Of a DNA stretch of 64,000 nucleotides, positions 1-7,724 are shown piece after piece (position 1 is the first letter of the stretch; every line of letters begins with the position of its first letter). The notes beneath the pieces were generated by a model that saw only the letters and a list, made by a program, of their open reading frames with translations, ran no database searches and was not told where the DNA came from. Both the position numbers and the translations under genes were made by a program. This DNA comes from Bacteroidetes bacterium UBA3022 (lineage in GTDB: Bacteria > Bacteroidota > Bacteroidia > Chitinophagales > BACL12): contig DDYY01000064.1 in the NCBI GenBank assembly GCA_002346225.1, positions 14,853-78,852 of the forward strand, given 5' to 3'.

Positions 1-646
1 CACGGCGCAGCACAAAAGCCACATACAACAACGAATCCGTCCAGTGCTCCCCATCGAAGTAGCGGAAATGCGAGAACTCTACTGCAACATGTTGATCGGG
101 AAGCGCCGCCCGCACATCTTCCCAGCGAACACCCAGCAGGTCAGGAAGTCCGTTATAAGATGCCGCTATCCGGTACAAATCCTTTTCGTACTGAATAGCG
201 CGCTTCTCCATTTTCGGTAGTCCCTGCAGGCGTTTCTGTTCCGGCAAGCTGTATTGATCTGCCAGCTTGTCCTTGAGCTCCGTCCATTCGTTAAACAGGC
301 TGATGGCAGCTGTATCTCCACTCTGCAGGATGGTGCGCCGCATCTCCCTGCCCGTTTGAAGAATCATACCCTTGGTAGCAAGTGTCAGGTTCAATGCATC
401 TCCCGCCAATTCCGGATACCTGTCGGAAAACTGGTAGCAGAACCCCCGGTGCATATCGAGGTTGTAGCGATAGCGGGCAATATATGTCTGCTGTTCTTCT
501 TCTGCCAGAAACGCGAAGCTCTCCTGCAGGTCGGTAAGGAATAATGTTATGACCTGCTGTTGTCCCCTTATGGCAGCTTCCCAGCTTTGACCATTAGCAG
601 ATACATAGGGAAAAGCCAATACCAGGGCTATCAGCAGTATTCTCAT
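1..646 (-). CDS. CHAT-domain family protein, N-terminal part (cut by window edge)
   Basis: The reading frame starts at the ATG complementary to 644-646 and runs off the left edge, leaving about 215 codons. It opens with a signal peptide (hydrophobic residues 3-18, cleavage probably after SANGQ). The next 190 residues are helical and match the linker that precedes the caspase-like CHAT domain in Bacteroidota TPR-CHAT proteins: a W-E-D-V-R segment followed by L-P-D-Q-H-V-A-V-E-F and an alternating strand that ends at the cut. The usual long TPR array before this linker is missing, so this is either a short form or a split gene. The catalytic His/Cys region lies outside the window. Function in Bacteroidota is not established. 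It is the last gene of the left minus-strand group, 35 bases from the M2 peptidase stop. Confidence 0.6.
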   Translation of the reverse strand, partial: MRILLIALVLAFPYVSANGQSWEAAIRGQQQVITLFLTDLQESFAFLAEEEQQTYIARYRYNLDMHRGFCYQFSDRYPELAGDALNLTLATKGMILQTGREMRRTILQSGDTAAISLFNEWTELKDKLADQYSLPEQKRLQGLPKMEKRAIQYEKDLYRIAASYNGLPDLLGVRWEDVRAALPDQHVAVEFSHFRYFDGEHWTDSLLYVAFVLRR

Positions 647-681
647 TTCCAGCAACTATACCGGTGAACTGAATTTTTCTG

Positions 682-2496
682 TTAGGGCTTTTCCGGCAAT
701 GTGTAGGTTCTGCCGGCATTTACCCTTTTCAGGTATTCCATTAAGGGACCGAAATAATCCACCATGGGTTGAGCACTCATGTCGGCACCGATGCTTTCCC
801 GCAAGTGTTGCCGCCAATCGACGGTAGCGCCCGGTGCCATTACCTTTTGCAGGAAGTCGCCGGTGGCGGTACTGCCCCAGTAGTTGGTAGCATGCGGATC
901 CTGATGGAGGATATTTTTCGCGATATAATCATGGAACTGGAACAACAACACATTACTGATGCTGTAATCGTAATACTGTGCTGCATCATCGTTGATATGG
1001 GTCTTGGTGGCCGCATCGCAATACAGCTCACCGCGCTCTGTGGGCGGTACTATTCCCTGGTATTTCTTCACCAGTTCCCACCATTTGGCATTGTATTGAT
1101 CCGGGGGGAGATTATTGGCATACAGTTCGTATTCAAAGGCAGTCATCACGCCGCTACCCCAGGGTATATGTACAATGAAATCCAAAGCTTCCTTCATCAG
1201 TTGCATGGTGTCGTTGGTAGTGAGACCCGGCTCTACGAGACCGAGGTTTTCGAGGAAGGGCTTTTGTAAGGATGCCAGACCTATCATGCTGCCGAATGCT
1301 TCGTGGTAGCCGCGATTGGCGCCACCGCGCAGAATGGGTGGCACATCGGGGTTGGAGTAAGCGATATAGTAATAGATGTGTCCGAGCTCGTGCAGCACGG
1401 TACTCCACCATTCAGTATTCGCTTCCACACTCATCAGGGAGCGCACATCCTCCTGCAAATCCATATGCCAAGCAGAGGCGTGGTTGTTCTTGCTGTAATC
1501 GGCTCCTTCAGGAAGGGGATAGAGGGAGGACTTATCCCAGAAACTCTGGGGCAGCTCCGGAAAGCCCATGCTCATCCAGAAGGCCTCGCCTTGTTCCATT
1601 ACCCATTCCGGTCCTTTCGCAGCCAGTTGCGGATCGATATCCAGACCTTCCACATTCACCATGGTGGTCCAGTCTTGCCCCCAGCGGTTGGGCAGCCAAT
1701 GGGCAGGCAGGTAGTCGGGAACTTCCTGGTTGTATTTCGCCGCCAGCTCATAGCGCGCCCAGGTATGCAGTTCTCTATACAGCGGCCAGACATCGTTGAT
1801 CAACTGCTCTGTCAGCTCCATCATCTCCTTGCTGTCCATGCCGTATTCTGATACCTGGTAAGCAAAAAAGTCGTCGTATCCCAAAGCCTGCACGCTGCTG
1901 TTGCGCAACTGTTGCAAAGCCGAAAGGCCGTCTTTCAGGGTGGCACCCACTTCTTTGCTGGCAGTCCATGCCGCTTCCCGTTCCTGCAGGTTGGTTGCTT
2001 CGCGCAGAATCCTGTCGAGGTCATTGGCCGACACCTGCCGGCCGTTCAACATATACTTATAGCCGTACAGCAATTCTGTTTGCCGGTTGGTAGCAGCAAT
2101 CCGCCGGGCAACCACTTCTCCGGCAGAGGCCGGATTGTTACCTGCCATATACAATATGGTTTCCAGTTGTTTTACCTGAACTGGTGTAAGCTGGTCTTTC
2201 AATGCCAGGTATTTGCGTGCGCTATCTATATTGGCAACGCTTCCCGTGAAGTCAGCATACGCCTGATCGGCACGCGCTGCTGCATTGGAGGTCACCGTGT
2301 CACCTTCCACAATATGTGTATTCAATTGCCATTGCCCCTCTGCAGAGGCATAGTACAGTCCTACAAACTGCGCAGTGTAGTTGTCGAGAAATTGCTGGGC
2401 AGCTTGTTGCACAGCAGCATTGTCTGCAGTCTTATCGTTGTTGCAGGCAGCGAAGAACAAAAGCACTGCAGGCAGCATCAGAATGAAACGTTTCAT
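682..2496 (-). CDS. M2 family zinc metallopeptidase (ACE-like peptidyl-dipeptidase), lipoprotein
   Basis: 604 residues. The N-terminus is a lipoprotein signal with lipobox F-F-A-A-C at Cys18, so the enzyme should be membrane anchored on the periplasmic side or exported to the surface. HELGH at residues 369-373 supplies two zinc histidines and the catalytic glutamate, and Glu399 in G-Y-H-E-A-F is the third ligand, with spacing close to that in angiotensin-converting enzyme. Family members remove C-terminal dipeptides from oligopeptides, so a role in peptide nutrition or turnover is likely. Length is normal for a single-domain bacterial M2 protein. It stands alone, divergent from recA with about 180 bases between them. 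Confidence 0.92.
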   Translation of the reverse strand: MKRFILMLPAVLLFFAACNNDKTADNAAVQQAAQQFLDNYTAQFVGLYYASAEGQWQLNTHIVEGDTVTSNAAARADQAYADFTGSVANIDSARKYLALKDQLTPVQVKQLETILYMAGNNPASAGEVVARRIAATNRQTELLYGYKYMLNGRQVSANDLDRILREATNLQEREAAWTASKEVGATLKDGLSALQQLRNSSVQALGYDDFFAYQVSEYGMDSKEMMELTEQLINDVWPLYRELHTWARYELAAKYNQEVPDYLPAHWLPNRWGQDWTTMVNVEGLDIDPQLAAKGPEWVMEQGEAFWMSMGFPELPQSFWDKSSLYPLPEGADYSKNNHASAWHMDLQEDVRSLMSVEANTEWWSTVLHELGHIYYYIAYSNPDVPPILRGGANRGYHEAFGSMIGLASLQKPFLENLGLVEPGLTTNDTMQLMKEALDFIVHIPWGSGVMTAFEYELYANNLPPDQYNAKWWELVKKYQGIVPPTERGELYCDAATKTHINDDAAQYYDYSISNVLLFQFHDYIAKNILHQDPHATNYWGSTATGDFLQKVMAPGATVDWRQHLRESIGADMSAQPMVDYFGPLMEYLKRVNAGRTYTLPEKP

Positions 2497-2603
2497 AGCT
2501 TGGGTTTAATCCTCTAAGGTACGCCAAAGCCCCTGAATCGGTCGACTTTTTAACAGTTAATATTTTGCTGTGGACAACCCCCTGTGATGCGGATTTGTTT
2601 TCC

Positions 2604-2655
2604 TAATTTCACTCCTTCAAAGGAGTCCCTGTCGGACTTAAATAAAATAATTTTC
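2604..2655 (+). promoter_or_regulatory. recA promoter region with two inverted repeats
   Basis: Upstream of recA there is a perfect inverted repeat ACTCCTT-CA-AAGGAGT (2611-2626), directly followed by GTCC-ctgt-CGGAC (2625-2637), and then a near-consensus Bacteroidota -7 element TAATTTTC (2648-2655; consensus TAnnTTTG) 20 bases before the ATG. The repeats sit where an SOS repressor could act, but no LexA box is defined here, so the operator role is inference. Confidence 0.35.
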
Positions 2656-2674
2656 ATATACTAAAGTATTAAAT

Positions 2675-3685
2675 ATGGCAGAATCAGATAAAATGAAGGC
2701 GTTGGGCCTTGCCCTCGACCAATTGAACAAAACCTATGGCAAGGGAACAGTGATGAAACTGGGCGACAGTCCGGTGGTCAATGTAGACGTAATCTCTTCC
2801 GGCTCCATCAGCCTGGACAATGCGTTGGGCATAGGTGGCTTCCCCCGGGGAAGAATCATTGAGATTTACGGTCCTGAATCTTCGGGTAAAACCACGCTGG
2901 CCATTCACGCCATTGCCGAGGTACAGAAAAAAGGCGGTATCGCTGCCATGGTAGATGCGGAGCATGCTTTCGACAAGACCTATGCAGAGAAGCTGGGGGT
3001 GGATGTCGAGAATTTGCTGATCTCTCAGCCGGACAACGGTGAGCAGGCACTGGAAGTGGCCGAGCACCTGATACGCTCCGGCGCATTGGACATCGTGGTG
3101 ATTGACTCGGTAGCAGCACTGGTACCCAAAAGCGAGCTGGAAGGCGAAATGGGTGAAAGCAAAATGGGATTGCAGGCCCGTCTGATGAGTCAGGCTTTGC
3201 GCAAGCTCACCGGTACCATCAATAAAACCGGTTGTTCCTGTATTTTCATCAACCAGCTGCGCGAAAAGATAGGTGTGATGTTCGGTAACCCCGAAACCAC
3301 AACCGGTGGAAACGCGCTGAAGTTCTATGCTTCCATACGCCTGGATATCCGTCGCATCGGACAAATCAAGGAAAAGGATGAAGCGGTGGGCAACCGGGTG
3401 CGGGTGAAAGTGGTAAAAAACAAAGTAGCACCTCCCTTCCGCCAGGCTGAATTCGATATCATGTACGGTGAAGGTATTTCCAAGCTGGGTGAAATCGTCG
3501 ACCTGGGCGTAGATGCAGGTATCCTGCAGAAAAGTGGCTCCTGGTACAGTTACGACACTACCAAACTGGGTCAGGGTAGGGAATCAGTGAAGGAGTTATT
3601 CCGCGATAACCCCGAACTGGCAGATGAAGTGGAAGCAAAAATCCGCGCCAAGCTCACCGGCGACAAAGAAGAAAAAAGCAAATAA
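2675..3685 (+). CDS. recA: RecA recombinase
   Basis: 336 residues, a normal length for RecA. It binds single-stranded DNA as an ATP-dependent filament, catalyses strand exchange in recombination repair and stimulates LexA self-cleavage. The Walker A motif GPESSGKTT lies at residues 66-74, the Walker B strand reads I-D-I-V-V-I-D-S, and the C-terminal domain ends in a Lys/Glu-rich tail. The ATG at 2675 gives the expected N-terminus. It is monocistronic, followed by a strong terminator. The repeats upstream may be an SOS operator. Confidence 0.98.
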   Translation: MAESDKMKALGLALDQLNKTYGKGTVMKLGDSPVVNVDVISSGSISLDNALGIGGFPRGRIIEIYGPESSGKTTLAIHAIAEVQKKGGIAAMVDAEHAFDKTYAEKLGVDVENLLISQPDNGEQALEVAEHLIRSGALDIVVIDSVAALVPKSELEGEMGESKMGLQARLMSQALRKLTGTINKTGCSCIFINQLREKIGVMFGNPETTTGGNALKFYASIRLDIRRIGQIKEKDEAVGNRVRVKVVKNKVAPPFRQAEFDIMYGEGISKLGEIVDLGVDAGILQKSGSWYSYDTTKLGQGRESVKELFRDNPELADEVEAKIRAKLTGDKEEKSK

Positions 3686-3700
3686 GCGATTTTACAGAGC

Positions 3701-3734
3701 AAAAAAAAGCAGGGAAATTTCCCTGCTTTTTTTT
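3701..3734. terminator. bidirectional rho-independent terminator between recA and a convergent gene
   Basis: A perfect palindrome: eight A, then GCAGGGAAA/TTTCCCTGC, then eight T. It works on both strands, ending recA on the plus strand and the T9SS gene (3750-4547) on the minus strand. Confidence 0.93.
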
Positions 3735-3749
3735 GGGGCATAGCCTCCA

Positions 3750-4547
3750 TTATTTGATGAACTTGGTAGAGAGCATGGAAGCTCCGTCGCGCAATACTGC
3801 AACGTACATACCGCTGTCAGCAGTTGAGCCGGAAGCAGTCATACCATCCCAAACAATCATATTATCGTTGTTGGCATATACAGAACCTACCAGTTGACCT
3901 ACATGGTTGTAAATCATCAATTCTGCACCTGGATTGATGGTTTTGTTGGAAGTAAATACCATACCATCGGCCATTGGATTAGCTCTCAGGAAATGCACAG
4001 CAAGAATTTCTGACATTTTCTGACCACCTTGCATCAGCATGTCTTTAATAGCGGTTTCCACTGTAGGATCAAATCCAAGGTCAGCAAGGTTACCTGCGTC
4101 AGCAGCCATACGACCGGGAGCCGGAGGACAGCCATCGCTGGAATAAGTAACAGGATAATCGAAAGGACCTCCTACAACTCCGATACCATCGCAAGTCTGC
4201 TGGTAAACCCAGTCCATATCGCCAGTGGCGGCGCTACCTGAAGATGCATAGAATTCCAGTGCATCTACTGCTGTAACACATCCATCAGGTGATGGGTTAG
4301 GACCCCATGTCATGAAGAAGTCATTGTTCGCCATATCGCCATATCCTGAAATAGGCCATGCAGGGAAACCTGGACCATCTAATTCTATGCTACCGCTGAT
4401 TTCCCAGTACTTGGGAGCTGTGCGGTTCACATCAATCAAATAGTTGAAACCAAAAGCATCTGTGAAGCAAACAACTGTTTGCGCCATAGTAGGTGTAGCA
4501 GCAGCCAGCACCAAAACAGTGGCTAATAATTGTAGTCTTTTTCTCAT
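3750..4547 (-). CDS. secreted protein with T9SS type A C-terminal sorting domain
   Basis: 265 residues. A signal peptide (MRKRLQLLATVLVLAAATPTMAQ, cleaved after the last A-Q region) is followed by an unrecognised domain of about 150 residues rich in Asp, Gly and Pro with four or more cysteines, then a C-terminal beta domain of about 80 residues with the T9SS pattern (I-N-P-G-A-E-L, I-Y-N-H-V-G-Q-L, ending in L-S-T-K-F-I-K). The C-terminus should direct the protein through the type IX machinery to the cell surface. Substrate or partner is unknown. It lies downstream of rluB on the same strand with a gap of about 80 bases. Confidence 0.8.
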   Translation of the reverse strand: MRKRLQLLATVLVLAAATPTMAQTVVCFTDAFGFNYLIDVNRTAPKYWEISGSIELDGPGFPAWPISGYGDMANNDFFMTWGPNPSPDGCVTAVDALEFYASSGSAATGDMDWVYQQTCDGIGVVGGPFDYPVTYSSDGCPPAPGRMAADAGNLADLGFDPTVETAIKDMLMQGGQKMSEILAVHFLRANPMADGMVFTSNKTINPGAELMIYNHVGQLVGSVYANNDNMIVWDGMTASGSTADSGMYVAVLRDGASMLSTKFIK

Positions 4548-4626
4548 TCTGTGCTAGTTTAAGAGGTTAATTAAGGAAACCAAATTAAACATAACTGGTC
4601 AAAAAACAAATGGACGCAGAAATTTT

Positions 4627-5658
4627 TTATCCCTTAGCGTGGTTTTTCAGCATCATAATTTCCCTGGAGCTCAGGTGGCGCCAGCGGGAACGTGGTAAGT
4701 CTTTTTTGGTAAGACCGGCATACACTGTGCGGTCCAGGCGCTCTACCTTGTAGCCCAGATGCTCGAAAATGCGCCGGACAATGCGGTTTCTGCCGATGTG
4801 CAGGGCCACCCCCACGATGCGCATATTCCCTTTGTCGGGATAGGCAATTTCATCTACCGGTGCCGGGCCATCTTCCAGCTCGAGGCCCTTGCGAATTTTT
4901 TCAAAGTCTTCGCGTGCCAATCCCCTATCGAGTTCCACTTCATACACCTTTTCCACCTCTTTGCTGGGATGGCTCAATGCCAGCGCCAGGTCTCCATCGT
5001 TGGTGAGCAGCAGCAATCCTGTAGTGTTGCGGTCCAGCCTTCCTACCGGGTACACCCTTTCATTGGTAGCCTTGGCTATCAGGTCCATTACTGTTTTGCG
5101 ATTTCTTTCATCGGAAACTGAGGTGATATAATCTTTCGGCTTGTTGAGCAGGATATATACATGTCGAACTGGGAGAATGACTTTCCCTTTGTAGGTAACC
5201 TTATCCTTGGGTGTGAGGCGGTAGCCCATTTCTGTCACCACCTTTCCGTTCACCTGCACCAGCCCCTGTTCAATGATTTCGTCTGCTTTGCGGCGGGCAG
5301 CCACACCACAATGCGCCAGGTATTTGTTCAGGCGCACGGTATCGGAGGTAAACAGGGCCTCCTCCGGCTTAACCGGTTTCCATTTTTTAGTCGGCGGTTT
5401 ACTGCGCTCCCGTGTTTTCTTGGGTTTTACCTTTTCCTGGTAATAGGCGTGCTTGCGCTCGCGATTGCTGCCCTTTTTTTCGGGCTCGTCTTCCCCTTTC
5501 GCTTTGCGCTCTTCCCTGTTTTTCTGGCTGAATCGGATGGCCCTTTCGAGGCGCTCCTGCTCACGCTCCTTATTGCGGTTCTGCTTCGGTTTCGGAGTCG
5601 GTTTCGGTTGTTTCTTCCGGGGTGTTGTTTTCTTCATGTTGTTGATTTTGGGCGTCAT
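4627..5658 (-). CDS. rluB: 23S rRNA pseudouridine synthase, RsuA/RluB family, with basic N-terminal extension
   Basis: 343 residues. The first 100 residues are a low-complexity Lys/Arg/Pro/Glu extension. An S4 RNA-binding domain follows (about 108-150, VRLNKYLAHCGVAARRKADE), then the pseudouridine synthase core with G-R-L-D at 206-209, Asp209 being the catalytic aspartate, and the GLLLLTNDGDLA motif. It isomerises a uridine in large-subunit rRNA; the exact site cannot be told apart between RluB- and RluF-like enzymes by eye. The ATG at 5658 or the second ATG at 5637 may be used. Both starts lie inside scpB, so the two genes overlap by 89 or 68 bases in different frames and are surely co-transcribed. 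Confidence 0.88.
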   Translation of the reverse strand: MTPKINNMKKTTPRKKQPKPTPKPKQNRNKEREQERLERAIRFSQKNREERKAKGEDEPEKKGSNRERKHAYYQEKVKPKKTRERSKPPTKKWKPVKPEEALFTSDTVRLNKYLAHCGVAARRKADEIIEQGLVQVNGKVVTEMGYRLTPKDKVTYKGKVILPVRHVYILLNKPKDYITSVSDERNRKTVMDLIAKATNERVYPVGRLDRNTTGLLLLTNDGDLALALSHPSKEVEKVYEVELDRGLAREDFEKIRKGLELEDGPAPVDEIAYPDKGNMRIVGVALHIGRNRIVRRIFEHLGYKVERLDRTVYAGLTKKDLPRSRWRHLSSREIMMLKNHAKG

Positions 5659-6283
5659 CCCGACGCTCGGTATGGACCTTTAATGTAATAGTCTGGTCGT
5701 CGTTTTCTGTTTCCTGCACCATGATATCACCGGGATCGCCAATGGACAGATCTTTCTGTTCGAATTCCTTCAGGCGCGGCAACTCCTCCAATACATTGAT
5801 ACCAAAATAGTCCATAAAGAACTGGGTGGTGCCGTATTGCAGTGGCTTGCCGGGTGTATCCGTTCTTCCCGTTATGCGAATGAGGTCGCGCTCCAGCAAT
5901 TTCTGTATGGTGTAATCGCAGTTAACCCCTCTTATTTCTTCAATCTCCGTTTTGGTAACCGGCTGGGAATAGGCAATAATACTCAGGCATTCGAGTGCTG
6001 CTGTGCTGAGTTTTCTCTTGGCGCGCTGCTGCAACAAGGTGCTGATGGGTTTGTGGTACAGGGGTTTGGTGAGGAATTGATAGCCCCCGCCACTTTGCAC
6101 TATTTCAAACACAAACGCGTCGCTTTCATACTTGCTGGCTATAGCATCCACCTGCTCCTTGATGGCCTCCATGCTGACCTCTTCTCCGGAATAAGCAAAC
6201 AAAACCGACTGCAACTCCGCCAGCGAAATGGGCTGCTCGGTGCTGAATATCAGGGCTTCCAGAATTTGTTGCAAACGATCCAT
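5570..6283 (-). CDS. scpB: segregation and condensation protein B
   Basis: 237 residues. The first 180 form the two winged-helix domains of ScpB (LQQILEALIFSTEQPISLAEL at the start, L-S-I-I-A-Y-S-Q-P-V-T-K-x-E-I-E-x-I-R-G-V in the second). ScpB works with ScpA and the SMC ATPase to condense and segregate the chromosome. The last 45 residues are an acidic Glu/Thr-rich tail not needed in the core family and encoded by DNA shared with rluB. The start at 6283 is supported by a TAATTTTA element exactly four bases upstream. scpA is not in the window. Confidence 0.93.
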   Translation of the reverse strand: MDRLQQILEALIFSTEQPISLAELQSVLFAYSGEEVSMEAIKEQVDAIASKYESDAFVFEIVQSGGGYQFLTKPLYHKPISTLLQQRAKRKLSTAALECLSIIAYSQPVTKTEIEEIRGVNCDYTIQKLLERDLIRITGRTDTPGKPLQYGTTQFFMDYFGINVLEELPRLKEFEQKDLSIGDPGDIMVQETENDDQTITLKVHTERRDDAQNQQHEENNTPEETTETDSETEAEPQ

Positions 6284-6295
6284 GGTGTAAAATTA
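6284..6295 (-). promoter_or_regulatory. -7 promoter element of scpB, four bases before the ATG
   Basis: On the minus strand TAATTTTA (6295-6288) is followed by CACC and the scpB ATG. It matches the Bacteroidota -7 consensus TAnnTTTG with A at the last position, placing the predicted transcript start at or next to the start codon. Confidence 0.5.
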
Positions 6296-6756
6296 ATGAA
6301 AGGCAGGGAGGAATTTGTAGGTTGTAGGTTGTGGGTCATAAGTTGCAGGTAATATGTTGTAAGTAGAGGACGAAAGACTGACGGCCAACCCCGATGGTTA
6401 TCGGGGCTAACCCCGATAGCTATCGGGACAAGTTCATTACAGGGTTAACCATTTAGATTCATACTACTTCAGGTATAACGCAGCGAGCGCCGCGTGTACG
6501 CCGAGAGCGCCGCGTTAAAAACTAAACGGGATAGACTCCTCCTCGCCGGCGTTCCTCTGTGATATGTACGATGTACTGAATAGTTCATCCCTTTCCGGTA
6601 ACACCGGCGGGACGTTTTTATAGGATGTAGGTTGTAGGTCTTAGGTTATAGGTTGCAGGTAATAAGTTGTAAGTAGCATGTGTGGAATTCCTCACCAAAT
6701 CGTACACTATGTGTCAAGCTGCTGGTTGGGTTAACAAATAATATTCCTACGACAAG
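6296..6756. repeat. gene-free repeat island: heptamer arrays and palindromes
   Basis: About 460 bases without a plausible gene. Two degenerate arrays of a seven-base unit (consensus GGTTGTA, variants GGTTATA, GGTAATA, AGTTGTA) lie at about 6314-6368 and 6618-6677, and share a nearly identical 26-base stretch, forming direct repeats 310 bases apart. Between them are two adjacent palindromes (CCCCGATgGtTATCGGGG 6389-6406 and CCCGATAGCTATCGGG 6411-6426), and GAGCGCCGCGT occurs twice (about 6484-6514). The structure resembles short repeated or REP-like elements; no transposase or terminal inverted repeat was seen. Confidence 0.7.
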
Positions 6757-7614
6757 TTACCTTGCACCAGCCAAGTGTCCGCGATAGGCATGGTGCATGG
6801 AAAGGATATGTGGTGCGCTCAGCGAAGCAATGAATATGAAGAAGATAGCGTACTGTTTCCCGTCCGGTGAAAGAAAGTAAGGGTAAAAAAAGTACAATCC
6901 CGCGAATACCAGGAGCGCTCCAATTGTAAAAGGCAAAGACATCTTCACCAACGACCAGTTCGAAGCATTCGTCAGTACCCGTAAATGCAACCATCCCCTT
7001 ATGCTATGCCAGGCACAGAAATACCAGAGGAAGGCCGATAGTAGCGGAAGCAATAATCCCAGTAACAAGATGAATACGACTGCCAGGTAAGATGAAAGAT
7101 GCTTGCCCTTGATTGCATGAAGAGGTATCAGTAAACATACTGCGGATAAGCATAAACCGATTGTTTTGCATGCAATAACAAAACCACCCAAAGTTTCAGT
7201 CTTAAGCATGGATACTACACTGCTTGTTTCCTGGGCATGTCCGAATAATAACAGACCAATGATGCCCCAACCAAACAAGGTAGCTCTAACAGGGTGATAC
7301 ATTCCCCATTCTCTGAGGTCAGTCTCGCCAAAATGCCAGGCGGATAGCAGAACGAATAGCAGCAACCCTGCAATGGGTACCAAGAGCCATATGCCCAGCA
7401 CAACCAGCATAATGCTGATGTATTGCAACAGAAACAAACCGATGCCTTTACGCTTATCTTTTAAATCAAGGTGATGGTCAACGGCTCCATGGGAGATGCC
7501 GGGAAATAGCAAGGCGGGTGCTAGCAGGAACTGGAACCAGGTCTGGTCATATACACCCGGAATAAAAGACAACAGACTGTATAATCCCATCAGGATTAAA
7601 ACAGTCAGCTCCAT
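6757..7614 (-). CDS. blh: beta-carotene 15,15'-dioxygenase, Brp/Blh family
   Basis: About 285 residues from the ATG at 7614; a TTG nine codons upstream is possible but less likely. It is a polytopic membrane protein with about eight hydrophobic segments. The family's iron-binding histidines are visible: G-I-S-H-G-A-V-D-H-H near the start, S-A-W-H-F-G-E-T-D, W-H-S-I-R-G-W-L-H and S-M-H-H-A-Y at the end. Blh cleaves beta-carotene symmetrically into two retinal molecules, the chromophore of the rhodopsin encoded directly upstream on the same strand. A terminator-like hairpin lies between the two genes, so blh is probably read at a lower level through partial readthrough. Confidence 0.93.
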   Translation of the reverse strand: MELTVLILMGLYSLLSFIPGVYDQTWFQFLLAPALLFPGISHGAVDHHLDLKDKRKGIGLFLLQYISIMLVVLGIWLLVPIAGLLLFVLLSAWHFGETDLREWGMYHPVRATLFGWGIIGLLLFGHAQETSSVVSMLKTETLGGFVIACKTIGLCLSAVCLLIPLHAIKGKHLSSYLAVVFILLLGLLLPLLSAFLWYFCAWHSIRGWLHLRVLTNASNWSLVKMSLPFTIGALLVFAGLYFFYPYFLSPDGKQYAIFFIFIASLSAPHILSMHHAYRGHLAGAR

Positions 7615-7676
7615 ATCTTTTGCACCTTGTCCGCCGCTCAATGGTCAAAAATTTAAATTAAAAAATAGGGTGAAAA

Positions 7677-7707
7677 GGCAGGGCGATGAATCCTTCATCG
7701 CCCTGCC
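7677..7707 (-). terminator. terminator or attenuator between rhodopsin and blh
   Basis: A perfect 14-base stem (GGCAGGGCGATGAA / TTCATCGCCCTGCC) with a three-base loop, followed on the minus strand by only TTTT and then CACCC. It lies just after the rhodopsin stop and before blh. The short T run suggests partial termination, letting the pump be made in excess of the retinal enzyme. Confidence 0.75.
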
Positions 7708-7724
7708 TGAATCATTTGAACAGG

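Noticed and set aside
1303..1851. Open frames opposite the M2 peptidase
   Set aside because: Two overlapping plus-strand frames in different phases here and more at 769-1269; all are shadows of a well-supported gene.
6314..6677. Possible CRISPR array
   Set aside because: The repeats have a seven-base period and degenerate units, no spacers of 25-40 bases, and no cas genes are near.
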